A stretch of DNA of 64,000 bases from Streptomyces sp. JH14 (GTDB lineage Bacteria > Actinomycetota > Actinomycetes > Streptomycetales > Streptomycetaceae), in contig NZ_JAJNEL010000001.1 of NCBI RefSeq assembly GCF_029428675.1, forward strand, positions 4,960,001 to 5,024,000, given 5' to 3'. A program made the translations under genes and the position numbers. The notes beneath the pieces are model-generated. The model made no database searches and was not told the origin of the DNA. It worked only from the letters and a program-made list of their open reading frames with translations. Of this stretch, positions 46,309 to 55,343 are shown in pieces. How positions within the stretch are numbered: position 1 is the first letter of the stretch; every line of letters starts with the position of its first letter.

Positions 46309-46343
46309 GCCGGCCCGGCGGTGGCCCCGACCGCCGGGCCGGC
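46309..46343 (-). terminator. Terminator after cobalamin adenosyltransferase gene
   Basis: Perfect 14-bp stem GCCGGCCCGGCGGT with its complement around GGCCCCG, immediately after the stop of the minus-strand gene. Confidence 0.8.
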
Positions 46344-46349
46344 GCGAGC

Positions 46350-46922
46350 TCACCGCTCGCCGCCCGGCACCCACAGCACGTCGCCGACCTCCTTGTTCGC
46401 CGTCCTCGCAAGGATGAACAGCAGATCGGAGAGGCGGTTGAGATACGTCGCCGTCAGCGCGTTCATCACGTCGCCGTGCACCTCCAGCGCCGCCCAGGTG
46501 GACCGCTCGGCCCGCCTGACCACCGTGCACGCCTGGTGCAGCAGCGCGGCCCCCGGCGTACCGCCCGGCAGGATGAAGCTCCGCAGCTTCTCCAGCTGCT
46601 CCAGGAAGTGGTCGCAGTCCGCCTCGAGTCGGTCGACGTAGTGCTGTTCGACCCGCAGCGGCGGGTACTTCGGGTTCTCGACGACCGGAGTCGACAGATC
46701 CGCACCCACGTCGAACAGGTCGTTCTGCACGCGCACGAGGACCTTCACGACCTCCTCCGGCAGCTGCCCGAGTGCGATCGCCGTACCGATGACGGCATTG
46801 GCCTCATTGGTGTCGGCGTACGCCGAGATCCGCAGATCGGTCTTGGCGGTGCGGCTCATGTCGCCGAGGGCGGTGGTGCCCTGGTCGCCGGTACGGGTGT
46901 AGATACGCGTCAGATTGACCAT
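46350..46922 (-). CDS. Cob(I)alamin adenosyltransferase (PduO/MMAB type)
   Basis: 190-residue ATP:corrinoid adenosyltransferase making adenosylcobalamin. The family start is clear (MVNLTRIYTRTGDQGTTALGD, the ATP-binding TRTGDxGTT motif), as is the C-terminal RRAERSTWAAL and YLNRLSDLLFILAR. The start at 46922 removes a weak 22-residue extension. Its coenzyme serves methylmalonyl-CoA mutase; the epimerase of that pathway is at the right edge of the window. Confidence 0.95.
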   Translation of the reverse strand: MVNLTRIYTRTGDQGTTALGDMSRTAKTDLRISAYADTNEANAVIGTAIALGQLPEEVVKVLVRVQNDLFDVGADLSTPVVENPKYPPLRVEQHYVDRLEADCDHFLEQLEKLRSFILPGGTPGAALLHQACTVVRRAERSTWAALEVHGDVMNALTATYLNRLSDLLFILARTANKEVGDVLWVPGGER

Positions 46923-47213
46923 GTGGCCGAGACTATCGGGGGCGGTTCGGTCTCCGGCGGTCCGGAGCGCGCGTGTGCCGGTGCTCACGCGGTCCCGAGC
47001 GGTCGGGCGCTCAACTGCGCGCGGAGCGCCGCCGCATGACGCGTCCCGATGTGATGTCCGTCATGTGAGACGTGACGCGCATCTCTTCGCGGCCACAGCG
47101 TGCCTCACGGGTACTAATGTCCGCCGGAGAGCATGTGAACAACTGTTAAGGGATCGTCCGGGGAGCCGTCACGGACGACGGCCGTCGAGGACTGACACAA
47201 AAGGGGTGCGAAC

Positions 47214-48062
47214 GTGGCCAGGAAGCTCGCCGTCATCGGCGCCGGACTCATGGGGTCCGGTATCGCGCAGGTCTCTGCCCAGGCGGGCTGGGACGTCGTG
47301 CTGCGCGATGTGACCGACGAGGCCCTGACCCGTGGGCGCGACGGCATCAAGGCCTCCTACGACAAGTTCGTCTCCAAGGGGAAGCTGGAGGCGGCCGACG
47401 CCGAAGCCGCGCTCGCCCGGATCACCACGACCACCGACCTCGACGCGGTCGCCGACGCGGATGTCGTCGTCGAGGCCGTTTTCGAGAAGCTCGAGGTCAA
47501 GCACGAGATCTTCCGCGCCCTCGACAAGATCGTGCGGGACGACACCGTCCTCGCTTCGAACACCTCCGCCATCCCGATCACCAAGATCGCGGCCGTCACG
47601 GAGCGCCCGGAGCGCGTCGTCGGTGTGCACTTCTTCTCGCCGGTCCCGATGATGCAGCTCTGCGAGCTGGTGCGCGGCTACAAGACGAGCGACGAAACCC
47701 TTGCCACCGCACGGGAGTTCGCCGAATCGGTCGGCAAGACCTGCATCGTCGTCAACCGGGACGTCGCCGGGTTCGTCACCACCCGGCTGATCTCGGCGCT
47801 CGTCGTCGAGGCCGCCAAGCTGTACGAGTCGGGCGTCGCCTCGGCCGAGGACATCGACATCGCCTGCAAGCTCGGTTTCGGCCATGCCATGGGTCCCCTC
47901 GCGACGGCGGACCTCACCGGCGTGGACATCCTGCTGCACGCCACGTCCAACATCTACACCGAGTCGCAGGACGAGAAGTTTGCCGCACCCGAGCTGATGC
48001 GCCGGATGGTCGATGCAGGTGACATCGGGCGCAAGAGCGGGCAGGGCTTCTATACCTACTGA
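47214..48062 (+). CDS. 3-hydroxybutyryl-CoA dehydrogenase
   Basis: 282-residue NAD(P)-dependent enzyme interconverting acetoacetyl-CoA and 3-hydroxybutyryl-CoA. The N-terminal Rossmann motif is VIGAGLMGSGIAQVSAQAGW. The catalytic segment GVHFFSPVPMMQLCELVRG contains the active His, with DVAGFVTTRL and the C-terminal GDIGRKSGQGFYTY. GTG at 47214 begins the conserved sequence. It is monocistronic with a terminator. Confidence 0.95.
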   Translation: MARKLAVIGAGLMGSGIAQVSAQAGWDVVLRDVTDEALTRGRDGIKASYDKFVSKGKLEAADAEAALARITTTTDLDAVADADVVVEAVFEKLEVKHEIFRALDKIVRDDTVLASNTSAIPITKIAAVTERPERVVGVHFFSPVPMMQLCELVRGYKTSDETLATAREFAESVGKTCIVVNRDVAGFVTTRLISALVVEAAKLYESGVASAEDIDIACKLGFGHAMGPLATADLTGVDILLHATSNIYTESQDEKFAAPELMRRMVDAGDIGRKSGQGFYTY

Positions 48063-48073
48063 TCGTTTCCGGT

Positions 48074-48110
48074 CCCCGGGCGCCTGATCTGCCGTCGATC
48101 ACGCCCGGGG
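48074..48110 (+). terminator. Terminator of 3-hydroxybutyryl-CoA dehydrogenase gene
   Basis: 9-bp stem CCCCGGGCG with its complement, with an inner TGATC/GATCA stem in the loop. Confidence 0.75.
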
Positions 48111-48287
48111 CGGCCGGGGGTCACGCCCCGGCGGCGGTGGGCGTGCAGCGGGCCGTTGTCACTCCACGGAGTGAATTAGATATCGGTTCGCTCACAGACG
48201 GAAACCTCCCTGTCGTTGCCGCAGTCAGTTGTGGCAGAGACAGAAACAGACAGACGACCGTCCATGGAGCATTCCAGGGGAGCAGCT

Positions 48288-48611
48288 ATGCACATCAGGG
48301 GCGACCATGCCGAGCTGGTCGTCGGGGGCCGCCTCGACGTCCGCAGCGCGGCGGACGCCCGTACGGTCCTGCACTCGGCCCTGGACGACGGGGTCGGCGA
48401 CCTCATCCTCGACCTGACCGAGCTGGACTCCTGGGACGCCACCGGACTCGGTGTCATCATGGGTGCGCACCGGCGGGCCGGCCGGGCCGGACGACGGCTG
48501 GTGCTCCGCGGTGTACCGCCGCAGATGCAGCGCCTGCTGGTGGCAACGCGACTGCACCGCATCCTGGCCATCGAGGGCGGAATCGCCGCAGACTCCCTGC
48601 CGCGGGTGTAG
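48288..48611 (+). CDS. STAS-domain anti-sigma factor antagonist
   Basis: 107-residue single STAS domain (MHIRGDHAELVVGGRLDVRSAADARTVLHSAL ... ILDLTELDSWDATGLGVIMG). In this family a Ser/Thr in the loop before GLG is phosphorylated by an anti-sigma kinase; here the candidate is the Thr in DATGLG. ATG at 48288 follows GGGGAG; earlier in-frame starts lack a ribosome site. No anti-sigma kinase is next to it. It precedes the STAND-like membrane ATPase by 230 bp. Confidence 0.9.
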   Translation: MHIRGDHAELVVGGRLDVRSAADARTVLHSALDDGVGDLILDLTELDSWDATGLGVIMGAHRRAGRAGRRLVLRGVPPQMQRLLVATRLHRILAIEGGIAADSLPRV

Positions 48612-48841
48612 AGCCTTCCCTTCGGTTCGAGCCGGGTGCACGAACACACACAATCCCCACCGGATCGTGATGTCCCGGGCGGCGCGGCACCCCGATGGTG
48701 CGTAGATACTGTGCGAAGGTTTAGGGTTCGGCCGTCCGCCGATTGACACAACCCAAGGGGCGGACACCGGACCAGAGGCGACAGCAGGGCGTGCGAGGCC
48801 GGAGGGGCAACCGTGCGCGACGCGTCTGGGGGGCTTTGGCG

Positions 48842-51316
48842 ATGGACCCGACACACCGGGGGCCGGAGGTTTTCGGTCATGACATGGACGGCTACGGAGA
48901 GGACAGCGGCCGGCGGCGGCAGTCCCGCGAGCCGTTGATCGCCGACTTCGGCCAGCAGTCCCTGCAGCAGGCCCGCATCGTGCAGCTCTTCCCCGGAGAC
49001 TTCCTCCTCACCGTCAATCCGGTCGACGGCAGCGAGGTCGAGCTGTGCCCGCCGGGGGAGCAGCCCGCCGATCCGGTCCGGCGCACCGCCGCCGAGCGCA
49101 CCGACCGCGAGCGCGCCGCCGCACCGCCCGTACCGCCCGGTCCGCCCGTTCCCCAGGTGCCACTCCTGGAACGCTCCCAGGAGCGTGAGCGGCTGGTGCG
49201 TCTGCTGGCACGCGGCCGATCGGTGCGGGTCACCGGACCGGCCGGCTCCGGGCGTACCGCGCTGCTGAACGCCGTCGCCACCGACTGCGCGGACCTCGCA
49301 CCGGACGGAGTCGTACGGCTCTCCGGCCACAAGCGCACCGCAACGGACCTGCTGTACGGGCTCTTCGAGGCGGTCTTCGACGCACCGCTGCTGCGCCCGG
49401 ACCGCGCCGAACTCCTGGAAAAGGTCAAGGGCATCGGCGCCGTCGTGGTCCTCGACGACCTGGAGTTCGGCGGGGCACCGCTGGAGGAGCTGCTGGACGC
49501 GACCCCCGAGTGCGCGTTCCTCTTCGCCGCGACTCCCGACGTCGCCGCTCCCGGTGCCGACTCGCACCTCGAGGAGGTCTTCCTCGCCGGGCTGGACCGC
49601 AGTGCCTCGGTCGAACTCCTGGAACACGTCGTCGAGCGGCCGCTCACCGAGGAGGAGGCGAACTGGGCGGGCGACCTCTGGTTCGAGTCCGAGGGGCTGC
49701 CGCTGCGGTTCGTCCAGGCGGGCGCCCTGCTGCGCCAGCGCGACATGCTGCACACCGACCCCGCCGCGTACGACGAGTTCGGCTACTTCGACGGCCGGCC
49801 CGTCGACGACTCCTTCGGGCAGGACAGCGACGAAACACCCCACGACATACCCCTGCCCAGCCTCGGCGAGGGTGCGGCACCTGCCGCTCTGCTCGCCTCC
49901 CGGCTCAGCGGGCCCGCCCGCGACACCCTGCACTTCGCGGTGGCGCTCGGTGGCGAGGTGCCGCACCAGGCGCATCTGCCGGCGCTCGTGGGGGACACCC
50001 ACGCCGATGCCGCGCTCGGCGAGCTGGCCGGCTGCGGACTGCTCTCCCCCGCCGGTTCCCGTTACCGGCTGGCTGCCGGTGTCGTCGCGCAGCTGGAGGC
50101 CGCCGGGTACGGGGAGGACGCCGCCGACCGTGCCCGTACGGCGGCCCAGCACTACGCGTGGTGGGCCGGGCATCCCTCGGTCGTCCCCGCCCGCGTCGTC
50201 GCCGAGGCCGACGCGATCGTCGCGGCCATGGCGCGGCTGGTCCCCGGCGATGCGGCCGGACAGGCCAGCGCCGCCGTTCTGCTGGCCCGCAGCGCCGCCC
50301 CCGCCTTCGCCGCGGGGTTGCACTGGAGCGGCTGGGAGAAGGCCCTGCGGCTCGGCCAGGAGGCCGCCAGGATCAGCGGCGAGGTCGCCGAAGAGGCGTA
50401 CTTCCACCATGAGTTGGGTGTGCTCGCGCTCTGCACCGGCAATCTCGACCGGGCCAGGGCCGAGCTCGAGGCCTCGATCGGCATGCGCGGGGCGCTCGCC
50501 GACAAGTCCGGTGCGGTGGCCGGACGCCGGGCGCTGGCCCTGGTCGCGGACCGCTCCGGCGGACCGGTCTCCGGCGGGCTCATCGCGGCGGGCGAGGACA
50601 TGCCGGCCTCGCGGTACGAGGAGCCGGCGTCGCCCGTCGGCCTGTCGGTGGCCGGGGCCACGGCCGCGCGGCGTACGTCCGAGGACGAGACCGCGCTGAT
50701 ATCCCGGATCGCCCCGGCGGCCGGCCCCGGTGCGTCCGGCGGCCGCAAGGCGGCGTTGCTCGGCGGTGCCCGGCGCAACCTCGTCGCGGCGGGGGCGGGC
50801 GTCCTGCTGGCCGGGGTGCTCGGCACGGTGGTCACGCTCGGTATGACGTCCAGCAGCGACGCCCGGGACGGCGGCTCCGTCACGACCGAGCAGCCGGCCG
50901 ACGAGGACGACACCGAGAACGGGTTCCCGGCCGACGAGCCGACGGGCGCCACGGCGCCGGGCAAGGCCTCGCCGAGCGGGAAGTCGTCGGCGCCGGGCCC
51001 GTCCGGCAGCCCGACCGTCCCGAGCGCCGGTCAGACGCAGTCCACGGGAGAGGCCGGGCCGGGCGACAGCCCCTCGTCGACGGGCAGGCCGCCGACCGGC
51101 CGGCCCACCACGTCGAGCACGCCCACCGGGACGTCGCCCACGACCAGCAAGCCCCCGACCCTCTCGTCGCCGCCGCCCACGCCGGAGCCGGATCCGACCG
51201 ACACCTCGGAACCCACGGGCCCGCCGACGACCTCGCCGGCCACGTCCGACTCGGCGAGCGGCCCGTCGACGACGGCGAGCGCGTCCGGTACGACGGTGGA
51301 GCCGACGGTGGCCTGA
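48842..51316 (+). CDS. Membrane-anchored STAND/AAA-like ATP-binding protein with extracellular Pro/Ser/Thr tail
   Basis: 824 residues. Order: a polar N-terminus of about 110 residues; an NTPase domain with a Walker A-like GPAGSGRTALL near residue 135 (Arg instead of the usual Lys) and Walker B-like AVVVLDDLEF; a helical region with TPR-like spacing (LELGQEAA, YFHHELGVLALCTGNLDRARAELEASI); one membrane helix near 650-672 (NLVAAGAGVLLAGVLGTVVTLGM); then about 150 residues of Pro/Ser/Thr/Gly repeats, predicted outside the cell. ATG at 48842 follows GGGGGG. Function unknown. Confidence 0.85.
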   Translation: MDPTHRGPEVFGHDMDGYGEDSGRRRQSREPLIADFGQQSLQQARIVQLFPGDFLLTVNPVDGSEVELCPPGEQPADPVRRTAAERTDRERAAAPPVPPGPPVPQVPLLERSQERERLVRLLARGRSVRVTGPAGSGRTALLNAVATDCADLAPDGVVRLSGHKRTATDLLYGLFEAVFDAPLLRPDRAELLEKVKGIGAVVVLDDLEFGGAPLEELLDATPECAFLFAATPDVAAPGADSHLEEVFLAGLDRSASVELLEHVVERPLTEEEANWAGDLWFESEGLPLRFVQAGALLRQRDMLHTDPAAYDEFGYFDGRPVDDSFGQDSDETPHDIPLPSLGEGAAPAALLASRLSGPARDTLHFAVALGGEVPHQAHLPALVGDTHADAALGELAGCGLLSPAGSRYRLAAGVVAQLEAAGYGEDAADRARTAAQHYAWWAGHPSVVPARVVAEADAIVAAMARLVPGDAAGQASAAVLLARSAAPAFAAGLHWSGWEKALRLGQEAARISGEVAEEAYFHHELGVLALCTGNLDRARAELEASIGMRGALADKSGAVAGRRALALVADRSGGPVSGGLIAAGEDMPASRYEEPASPVGLSVAGATAARRTSEDETALISRIAPAAGPGASGGRKAALLGGARRNLVAAGAGVLLAGVLGTVVTLGMTSSSDARDGGSVTTEQPADEDDTENGFPADEPTGATAPGKASPSGKSSAPGPSGSPTVPSAGQTQSTGEAGPGDSPSSTGRPPTGRPTTSSTPTGTSPTTSKPPTLSSPPPTPEPDPTDTSEPTGPPTTSPATSDSASGPSTTASASGTTVEPTVA

Positions 51317-51355
51317 GCGGGAACGACCCATGGGGAGCCCGTCGCGGGGCCGCTC

Positions 51356-51403
51356 ATGCGCGAGGCCCCGGACCGCACATCGGCGGTCCGGGGCCTCGCG
51401 CAT
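51356..51403. terminator. Bidirectional terminator, perfect 21-bp stem
   Basis: Arms 51356-51376 and 51383-51403 are perfectly complementary around ACATCG, between convergent genes. Confidence 0.92.
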
Positions 51404-51417
51404 GCGGGTGACTCGGG

Positions 51418-52089
51418 TCAGAACAGGCGCAGCTTGTCGTCCTCGATGCCACGCATGGCGTCGTAGTCGAGCACCACGCAGCCGATTCCGCGGTCCGTCG
51501 CCAGCACCCGGGCCTGGGGCTTGATCTCCTGCGCCGCGAAGATGCCCTTCACCGGGGCGAGATGGGGATCGCGGTTGAGCAGCTCCAGGTAGCGGGTCAG
51601 CTGCTCCACCCCGTCGATGTCGCCGCGGCGCTTGAGTTCGACGGCCACCGTCTTCCCGTCGGCGTCCCGGCAGAGGATGTCGACCGGGCCGATGGCGGTG
51701 GGATATTCGCGGCGGATCAGTGTGTAGCCCTCACCGAGGATCTCGATCCGGTCGGCGAGCAGTTCCTGCAGGTGCGCTTCCACGCCGTCCTTGATGAGGC
51801 CCGGATCGACGCCCAGCTCGTGCGACGAGTCGTGGAGGATCTCCTCCATCGTGATGATCAGCTTCTCGCCCGCCTTGTTCACCACGGTCCAGACGCCCTC
51901 GTTGTCGTCGGCGCCCTCCTTCAGCGTGCAGGGCGGTGACATCCAGTTGAGGGGTTTGTACGCCCTGTCGTCGGCATGGATCGAGACGCTCCCGTCCGCC
52001 TTGACCAGGATGAGACGGGGAGCGGAGGGCAGGTGGGCCGTGAGCCGGCCCGCGTAGTCCACGGAGCAGCGGGCGATGACGAGACGCAT
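51418..52089 (-). CDS. nucS: Mismatch-specific endonuclease NucS (EndoMS)
   Basis: 223-residue DNA endonuclease that replaces MutS/MutL mismatch repair in actinobacteria and cuts both strands at mismatches. The N-terminal DNA-binding part (MRLVIARCSVDYAGRLTAHLP) precedes a RecB-like nuclease core with the metal-binding GPVDILCRDADGKTVAVELKRRG (Asp and E-x-K) and VEQLTRYLELL. The C-terminus KLRLF is the known beta-clamp-binding type end. The start at 52089 (MRLVIARC) was preferred over 52098. Confidence 0.96.
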   Translation of the reverse strand: MRLVIARCSVDYAGRLTAHLPSAPRLILVKADGSVSIHADDRAYKPLNWMSPPCTLKEGADDNEGVWTVVNKAGEKLIITMEEILHDSSHELGVDPGLIKDGVEAHLQELLADRIEILGEGYTLIRREYPTAIGPVDILCRDADGKTVAVELKRRGDIDGVEQLTRYLELLNRDPHLAPVKGIFAAQEIKPQARVLATDRGIGCVVLDYDAMRGIEDDKLRLF

Positions 52090-52361
52090 GGTCGGCAACG
52101 CTACTCGACGAGGGGCGCTCCACGCGATTCTCCCTCCGGCAACCCACCATCACCGCCCGCCCCACCCCTGTGCGCCCCGTGGGCTTGCCCCTCTTTGCGC
52201 ACCTTCGTTATTGGCCGGTTGTGTTCCCAATCTCCTGGTGCGGCCCGGACTGCGCCCTTACCGTGGAAGCAGGAGGTCGCCGTGTGTGTACGCTGCGTCG
52301 CCGTCCTCCTTCCCTGCCCGTAAGGTCCCGGCCGTTCGCCGGGGTCGCGAGAGGAGTACCC

Positions 52362-52754
52362 ATGTCGCTCGACGTCTCACCGGCGCTGTTGGAACAGGCC
52401 GAGCGAGGCGAGGTCGACGAAGCCGACTTCGTCGACTGCGTCCGGACCTCCCTGCCCTACGCATGGGAGATGATCAGCTCTCTGGTGGCCCAGCTGAAGG
52501 TCGACGGCGGAGAGTTCGCCGACAACCAGACGCCGCCGCCGGACGAGCAGGCACGTGGTCAGCTGCTGCGCGCGCTCGCGAGTGATGCGATACGCGGCGC
52601 TCTGCAGCGGCACTTCGGGGTGCGCCTGGCATTCCAGAACTGCCACCGCGTCGCGGTGTTCCCGCTGGACGCCTCGGTCGACGAGCGGTTGGCCCGATTC
52701 ACCTCGGTGAGAGGCCAGTTGCTCAACCAGTCGCCCGAACTACGGGACTGCTGA
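52362..52754 (+). CDS. SCO5389 family protein
   Basis: 130-residue soluble protein (MSLDVSPALLEQAERGEVDEADFVDCVRTSLPYAWEMISSLVAQL) conserved at this position in Streptomyces, as I recall, and of unknown function. Mostly helical, with no signal peptide or membrane helix. ATG at 52362 follows GAGAGGAG with good spacing. It is convergent with the LLM oxidoreductase and separated from it by a hairpin. Confidence 0.85.
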   Translation: MSLDVSPALLEQAERGEVDEADFVDCVRTSLPYAWEMISSLVAQLKVDGGEFADNQTPPPDEQARGQLLRALASDAIRGALQRHFGVRLAFQNCHRVAVFPLDASVDERLARFTSVRGQLLNQSPELRDC

Positions 52755-52763
52755 ACGCTTTTG

Positions 52764-52808
52764 CTGCCGCTCCGGGCCGCGGGAGGTGCAACTGGCCCGG
52801 GGCGGCAG
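52764..52808. terminator. Bidirectional terminator hairpin
   Basis: 15-bp stem with one G-T pair (CTGCCGCTCCGGGCC with GGCCCGGGGCGGCAG) between convergent genes. Confidence 0.8.
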
Positions 52809-52831
52809 CTCCCCCGTACTCCTACGGGTGG

Positions 52832-53884
52832 TCATGTCAGTAGTGGCAGTACGTCGGTGCCCAGCCGCGCTACGTTCTCCTCCGTGGCCGCGAGATCTCC
52901 CGAACCCTCCGCCAGGAGCGCGAACCTGGTGATGCCCGTCCGCTCGGCAGTGGCGGCGAGCCGGTCGGCCGCGAGCCGGGGCGGGCCCACCGGATGAAGA
53001 CCGCACAGCAGCTCCGTGTACGCGACGGGATCGCGCATCACCCGGTGCCGGCCGTCGACCGTCACATGGGCGCCGAGCCCCTGCCGCAGCCAGCCCGGCA
53101 TCGCCTTCACCAGTGTCTCCACGGCCTCCTCGCGGCGGTCCCCGATCTGGGCGACGCCCGCGGAGACATGGCCCGCGTCCCGGACGCTCTCCGGGGAACG
53201 GCCCGCGGCCAGCGCGGTGGAGCGCCACAGGGCGACCATCTCGGCCTTCTCCTCGTCCCCGCAGTGCATCCCGAGGAGCATCGGCAGGCCTTTCTCGGCG
53301 GCGAGCTTCACACTCTTCGGCGAGGTGCACGCGACGATCACCTCGGGGCCGCCCGATCCCCGCGGTACGTCCCCGCCGGGCTCGTCGAGCAGGTCGTCGG
53401 GCCGGGGGACCACCGCGACCTCGCGGAAGCCGAATCGCTCCCCACGGCCCGCCACACGCGGTTTGCGGAGCCAGTCGAGCAGCAGCTCCAGCGACTCGGG
53501 GAAGCCCTTCTCGTACGCCTCCAGGCCCCCTCCGAACACCTCCAGGTCCACCCAGGGGCCGCCCCGACCCACGCCGAGGGAGAACCTGCCCCCGCTGGTG
53601 AGGTGGAGCAGCGCGGCCTGCTCGCCGAGCGCGACCGGGTGCTGGCTCGGCAGCACGCTCACCGCTGTGCCGACCCGGATTCTGCGGGTGCGGCCGAGCA
53701 GCAGCGCGGCCAGGGTGACCGCGGACGGGCAGACCCCGTACGGCACGAAATGATGTTCTGCCAGCCAGACCGCATCGAGTCCGGACTCCTCCGCGACCTC
53801 GGCCGACCGGACGGCGCGATGCAGCGCTTCCCCCGGCCCCTGGCCCGGAAACTGGGCTGCCAGTACGAACGTTCCTACACGCAT
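52832..53884 (-). CDS. LLM class flavin-dependent oxidoreductase
   Basis: 350-residue luciferase-like TIM-barrel monooxygenase using reduced flavin (FMN or F420 cannot be told apart here). Family marks are ESGLDAVWLAEHHF near the N-terminus, RIRVGTAVSVLPSQHPVALGEQAALLHLTSGGRFSLGVGRG, and a C-terminal GITRFALL strand. ATG at 53884 is 9 bases after AAGGAGG. The substrate is unknown and no partner reductase is adjacent. Confidence 0.92.
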   Translation of the reverse strand: MRVGTFVLAAQFPGQGPGEALHRAVRSAEVAEESGLDAVWLAEHHFVPYGVCPSAVTLAALLLGRTRRIRVGTAVSVLPSQHPVALGEQAALLHLTSGGRFSLGVGRGGPWVDLEVFGGGLEAYEKGFPESLELLLDWLRKPRVAGRGERFGFREVAVVPRPDDLLDEPGGDVPRGSGGPEVIVACTSPKSVKLAAEKGLPMLLGMHCGDEEKAEMVALWRSTALAAGRSPESVRDAGHVSAGVAQIGDRREEAVETLVKAMPGWLRQGLGAHVTVDGRHRVMRDPVAYTELLCGLHPVGPPRLAADRLAATAERTGITRFALLAEGSGDLAATEENVARLGTDVLPLLT

Positions 53885-54095
53885 CGCCAATTACCTCCTT
53901 GTGGCCGACGCGGCTCTCCCCTACTGGCAACAACGTCTGACACGTGCCAAAGGCACGGTCCACGGCGAAGTTGTTGCGATTTTCCGGTAACCCGTCCTGT
54001 CCCGGGCTCCGTCCTGTCCCCCCACTGGACGCCTGCCCCCACCGAATGGCCCTACGCTGGACGGGAACTTCCGAGTCTGCCCAGTGAGGTGTCAC

Positions 54096-54425
54096 GTGTC
54101 CCCGCGCCGCAACCGCCCCCGAGGCGGCGAGAGTCCCACCGACAGCGCAAGCGAGTCCTGGGACCGGTACGGCGGGGGAGGGCGCGCCGAGGAGTGGCAG
54201 GGCGAGCAGTGGTCGGTCCGCCCGGTGAGCGGGGCGAGTGCGGCGGGCAAGCGGTACCGCTGCCCCGGCTGCGACCAGGAGATCCCGTCCGGGGTCCCCC
54301 ACCTCGTCGCCTGGTCCGAGTACGGCGGGATCGACGACCGCAGACACTGGCACAAGGCCTGCTGGAACGCGAAGGACCGCCGCACCACACGGGTGCAGCG
54401 GTCCAGGAACGCGCCGCGCTACTGA
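54096..54425 (+). CDS. Small protein with Cys/His metal site
   Basis: 109-residue basic protein. The N-terminal half is disordered (Arg/Gly/Ser-rich). The C-terminal half has YRCPGCDQEIPSGVPHLVAW then HWHKACW, a C-x2-C ... H-x3-C arrangement likely to bind zinc. Homologues are often labelled ATP/GTP-binding protein, but I see no P-loop. GTG at 54096 follows GTGAGG. It converges with the ABC permease gene. Confidence 0.75.
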   Translation: MSPRRNRPRGGESPTDSASESWDRYGGGGRAEEWQGEQWSVRPVSGASAAGKRYRCPGCDQEIPSGVPHLVAWSEYGGIDDRRHWHKACWNAKDRRTTRVQRSRNAPRY

Positions 54426-54449
54426 GCGGACCGGGCCGGCGGGCGACGG

Positions 54450-55343
54450 TCAGACGTCGCGCCTGTCCAGCGCCGCAAAGGCGCCGGCCATGGCCACGGC
54501 CGTGACGCCGAGCATGATCCACAGCGGCTCCCAGCCGGACGGCCCCGACGAGGCGACCGAGGCGTCGTAGAACGCGCCGAGCTGGTTGGGGATCGAGTAC
54601 TCGAAGAGCGCCTGCTGCACGTCGGCGAGCGACTGCGAGAACATGAACATCGCCAGCACCAGAGGCAGCAGCACCACGGCGATCATGATGGTGATCGCAC
54701 CGGCGGAGTGCCGGATGAGGGCGCCGACCGCGAGCGACAGAAGCCCCAGCGTCGCGATGTAGAGGCCGACACCGACCGTGGCGCGCAGCCACTCGCCGCC
54801 GCTGGGCTCGACACCGTCCAGGACGGCCGTCTGCAGCACGCCGACGAGGGCGGTCATCACCGTCGTGATCACAAAGGTGAGCAGGAAGAAGACGATCGCC
54901 TTCGCGGTCAGCACCCGGGCGCGGCTCGGGCAGGCCGTCAGCGTCGTACGGATCATGCCGGTGCCGTACTCGGAGGCGATGGTCATCACACCGAGCGTGA
55001 TCACACAGATCGAACCGAGGAGCACCCCGAAGAAGCCGAAGCTGAGCACCGGGGTCTCGTTGAGCGCCATGCCGGACGCGTTGACGGCGATGGCCGACAG
55101 AAGCCCGATGGCGAACAGCAGCGCGCTCATGACGCCGAGCGTCCACATCGTGGAGCGCACGGAACGGATCTTGGTCCACTCGGAGGCGAGCGCGTCGCCG
55201 AGGGTGGCCCGGCGCTGCGGGATCGGCGAGGCGTAGTGGGCGGCAACCGCCCCCTGCCGGATCGGCTGCGCGGCCGGGGGCTGCTGCGGGTACGGCTGCG
55301 CCTGCTGCTGGTACGGCGCCTGCGGGGTCGGCGGCGTTGTCAT
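54450..55343 (-). CDS. ABC transporter permease (ABC-2 type)
   Basis: 297-residue membrane protein with six helices after a Pro/Gln-rich N-terminal tail of about 40 residues. Motifs such as SEWTKIRSVRSTMWTLGVM and IASEYGTGMIRTTLTACPSR are typical of ABC-2 permeases of this kind. The ATG overlaps the ATPase stop (ATGA), so it is the membrane partner of the gene upstream. It is closely related to the permease part of the system at 56636-58417. Substrate unknown. Confidence 0.93.
   Translation of the reverse strand: MTTPPTPQAPYQQQAQPYPQQPPAAQPIRQGAVAAHYASPIPQRRATLGDALASEWTKIRSVRSTMWTLGVMSALLFAIGLLSAIAVNASGMALNETPVLSFGFFGVLLGSICVITLGVMTIASEYGTGMIRTTLTACPSRARVLTAKAIVFFLLTFVITTVMTALVGVLQTAVLDGVEPSGGEWLRATVGVGLYIATLGLLSLAVGALIRHSAGAITIMIAVVLLPLVLAMFMFSQSLADVQQALFEYSIPNQLGAFYDASVASSGPSGWEPLWIMLGVTAVAMAGAFAALDRRDV

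Noticed and set aside
45790..46641. 283-codon open frame on plus over the spacer and the adenosyltransferase gene
   Set aside because: Its 3' half is antisense to a certain gene and the rest has no domain or ribosome site.
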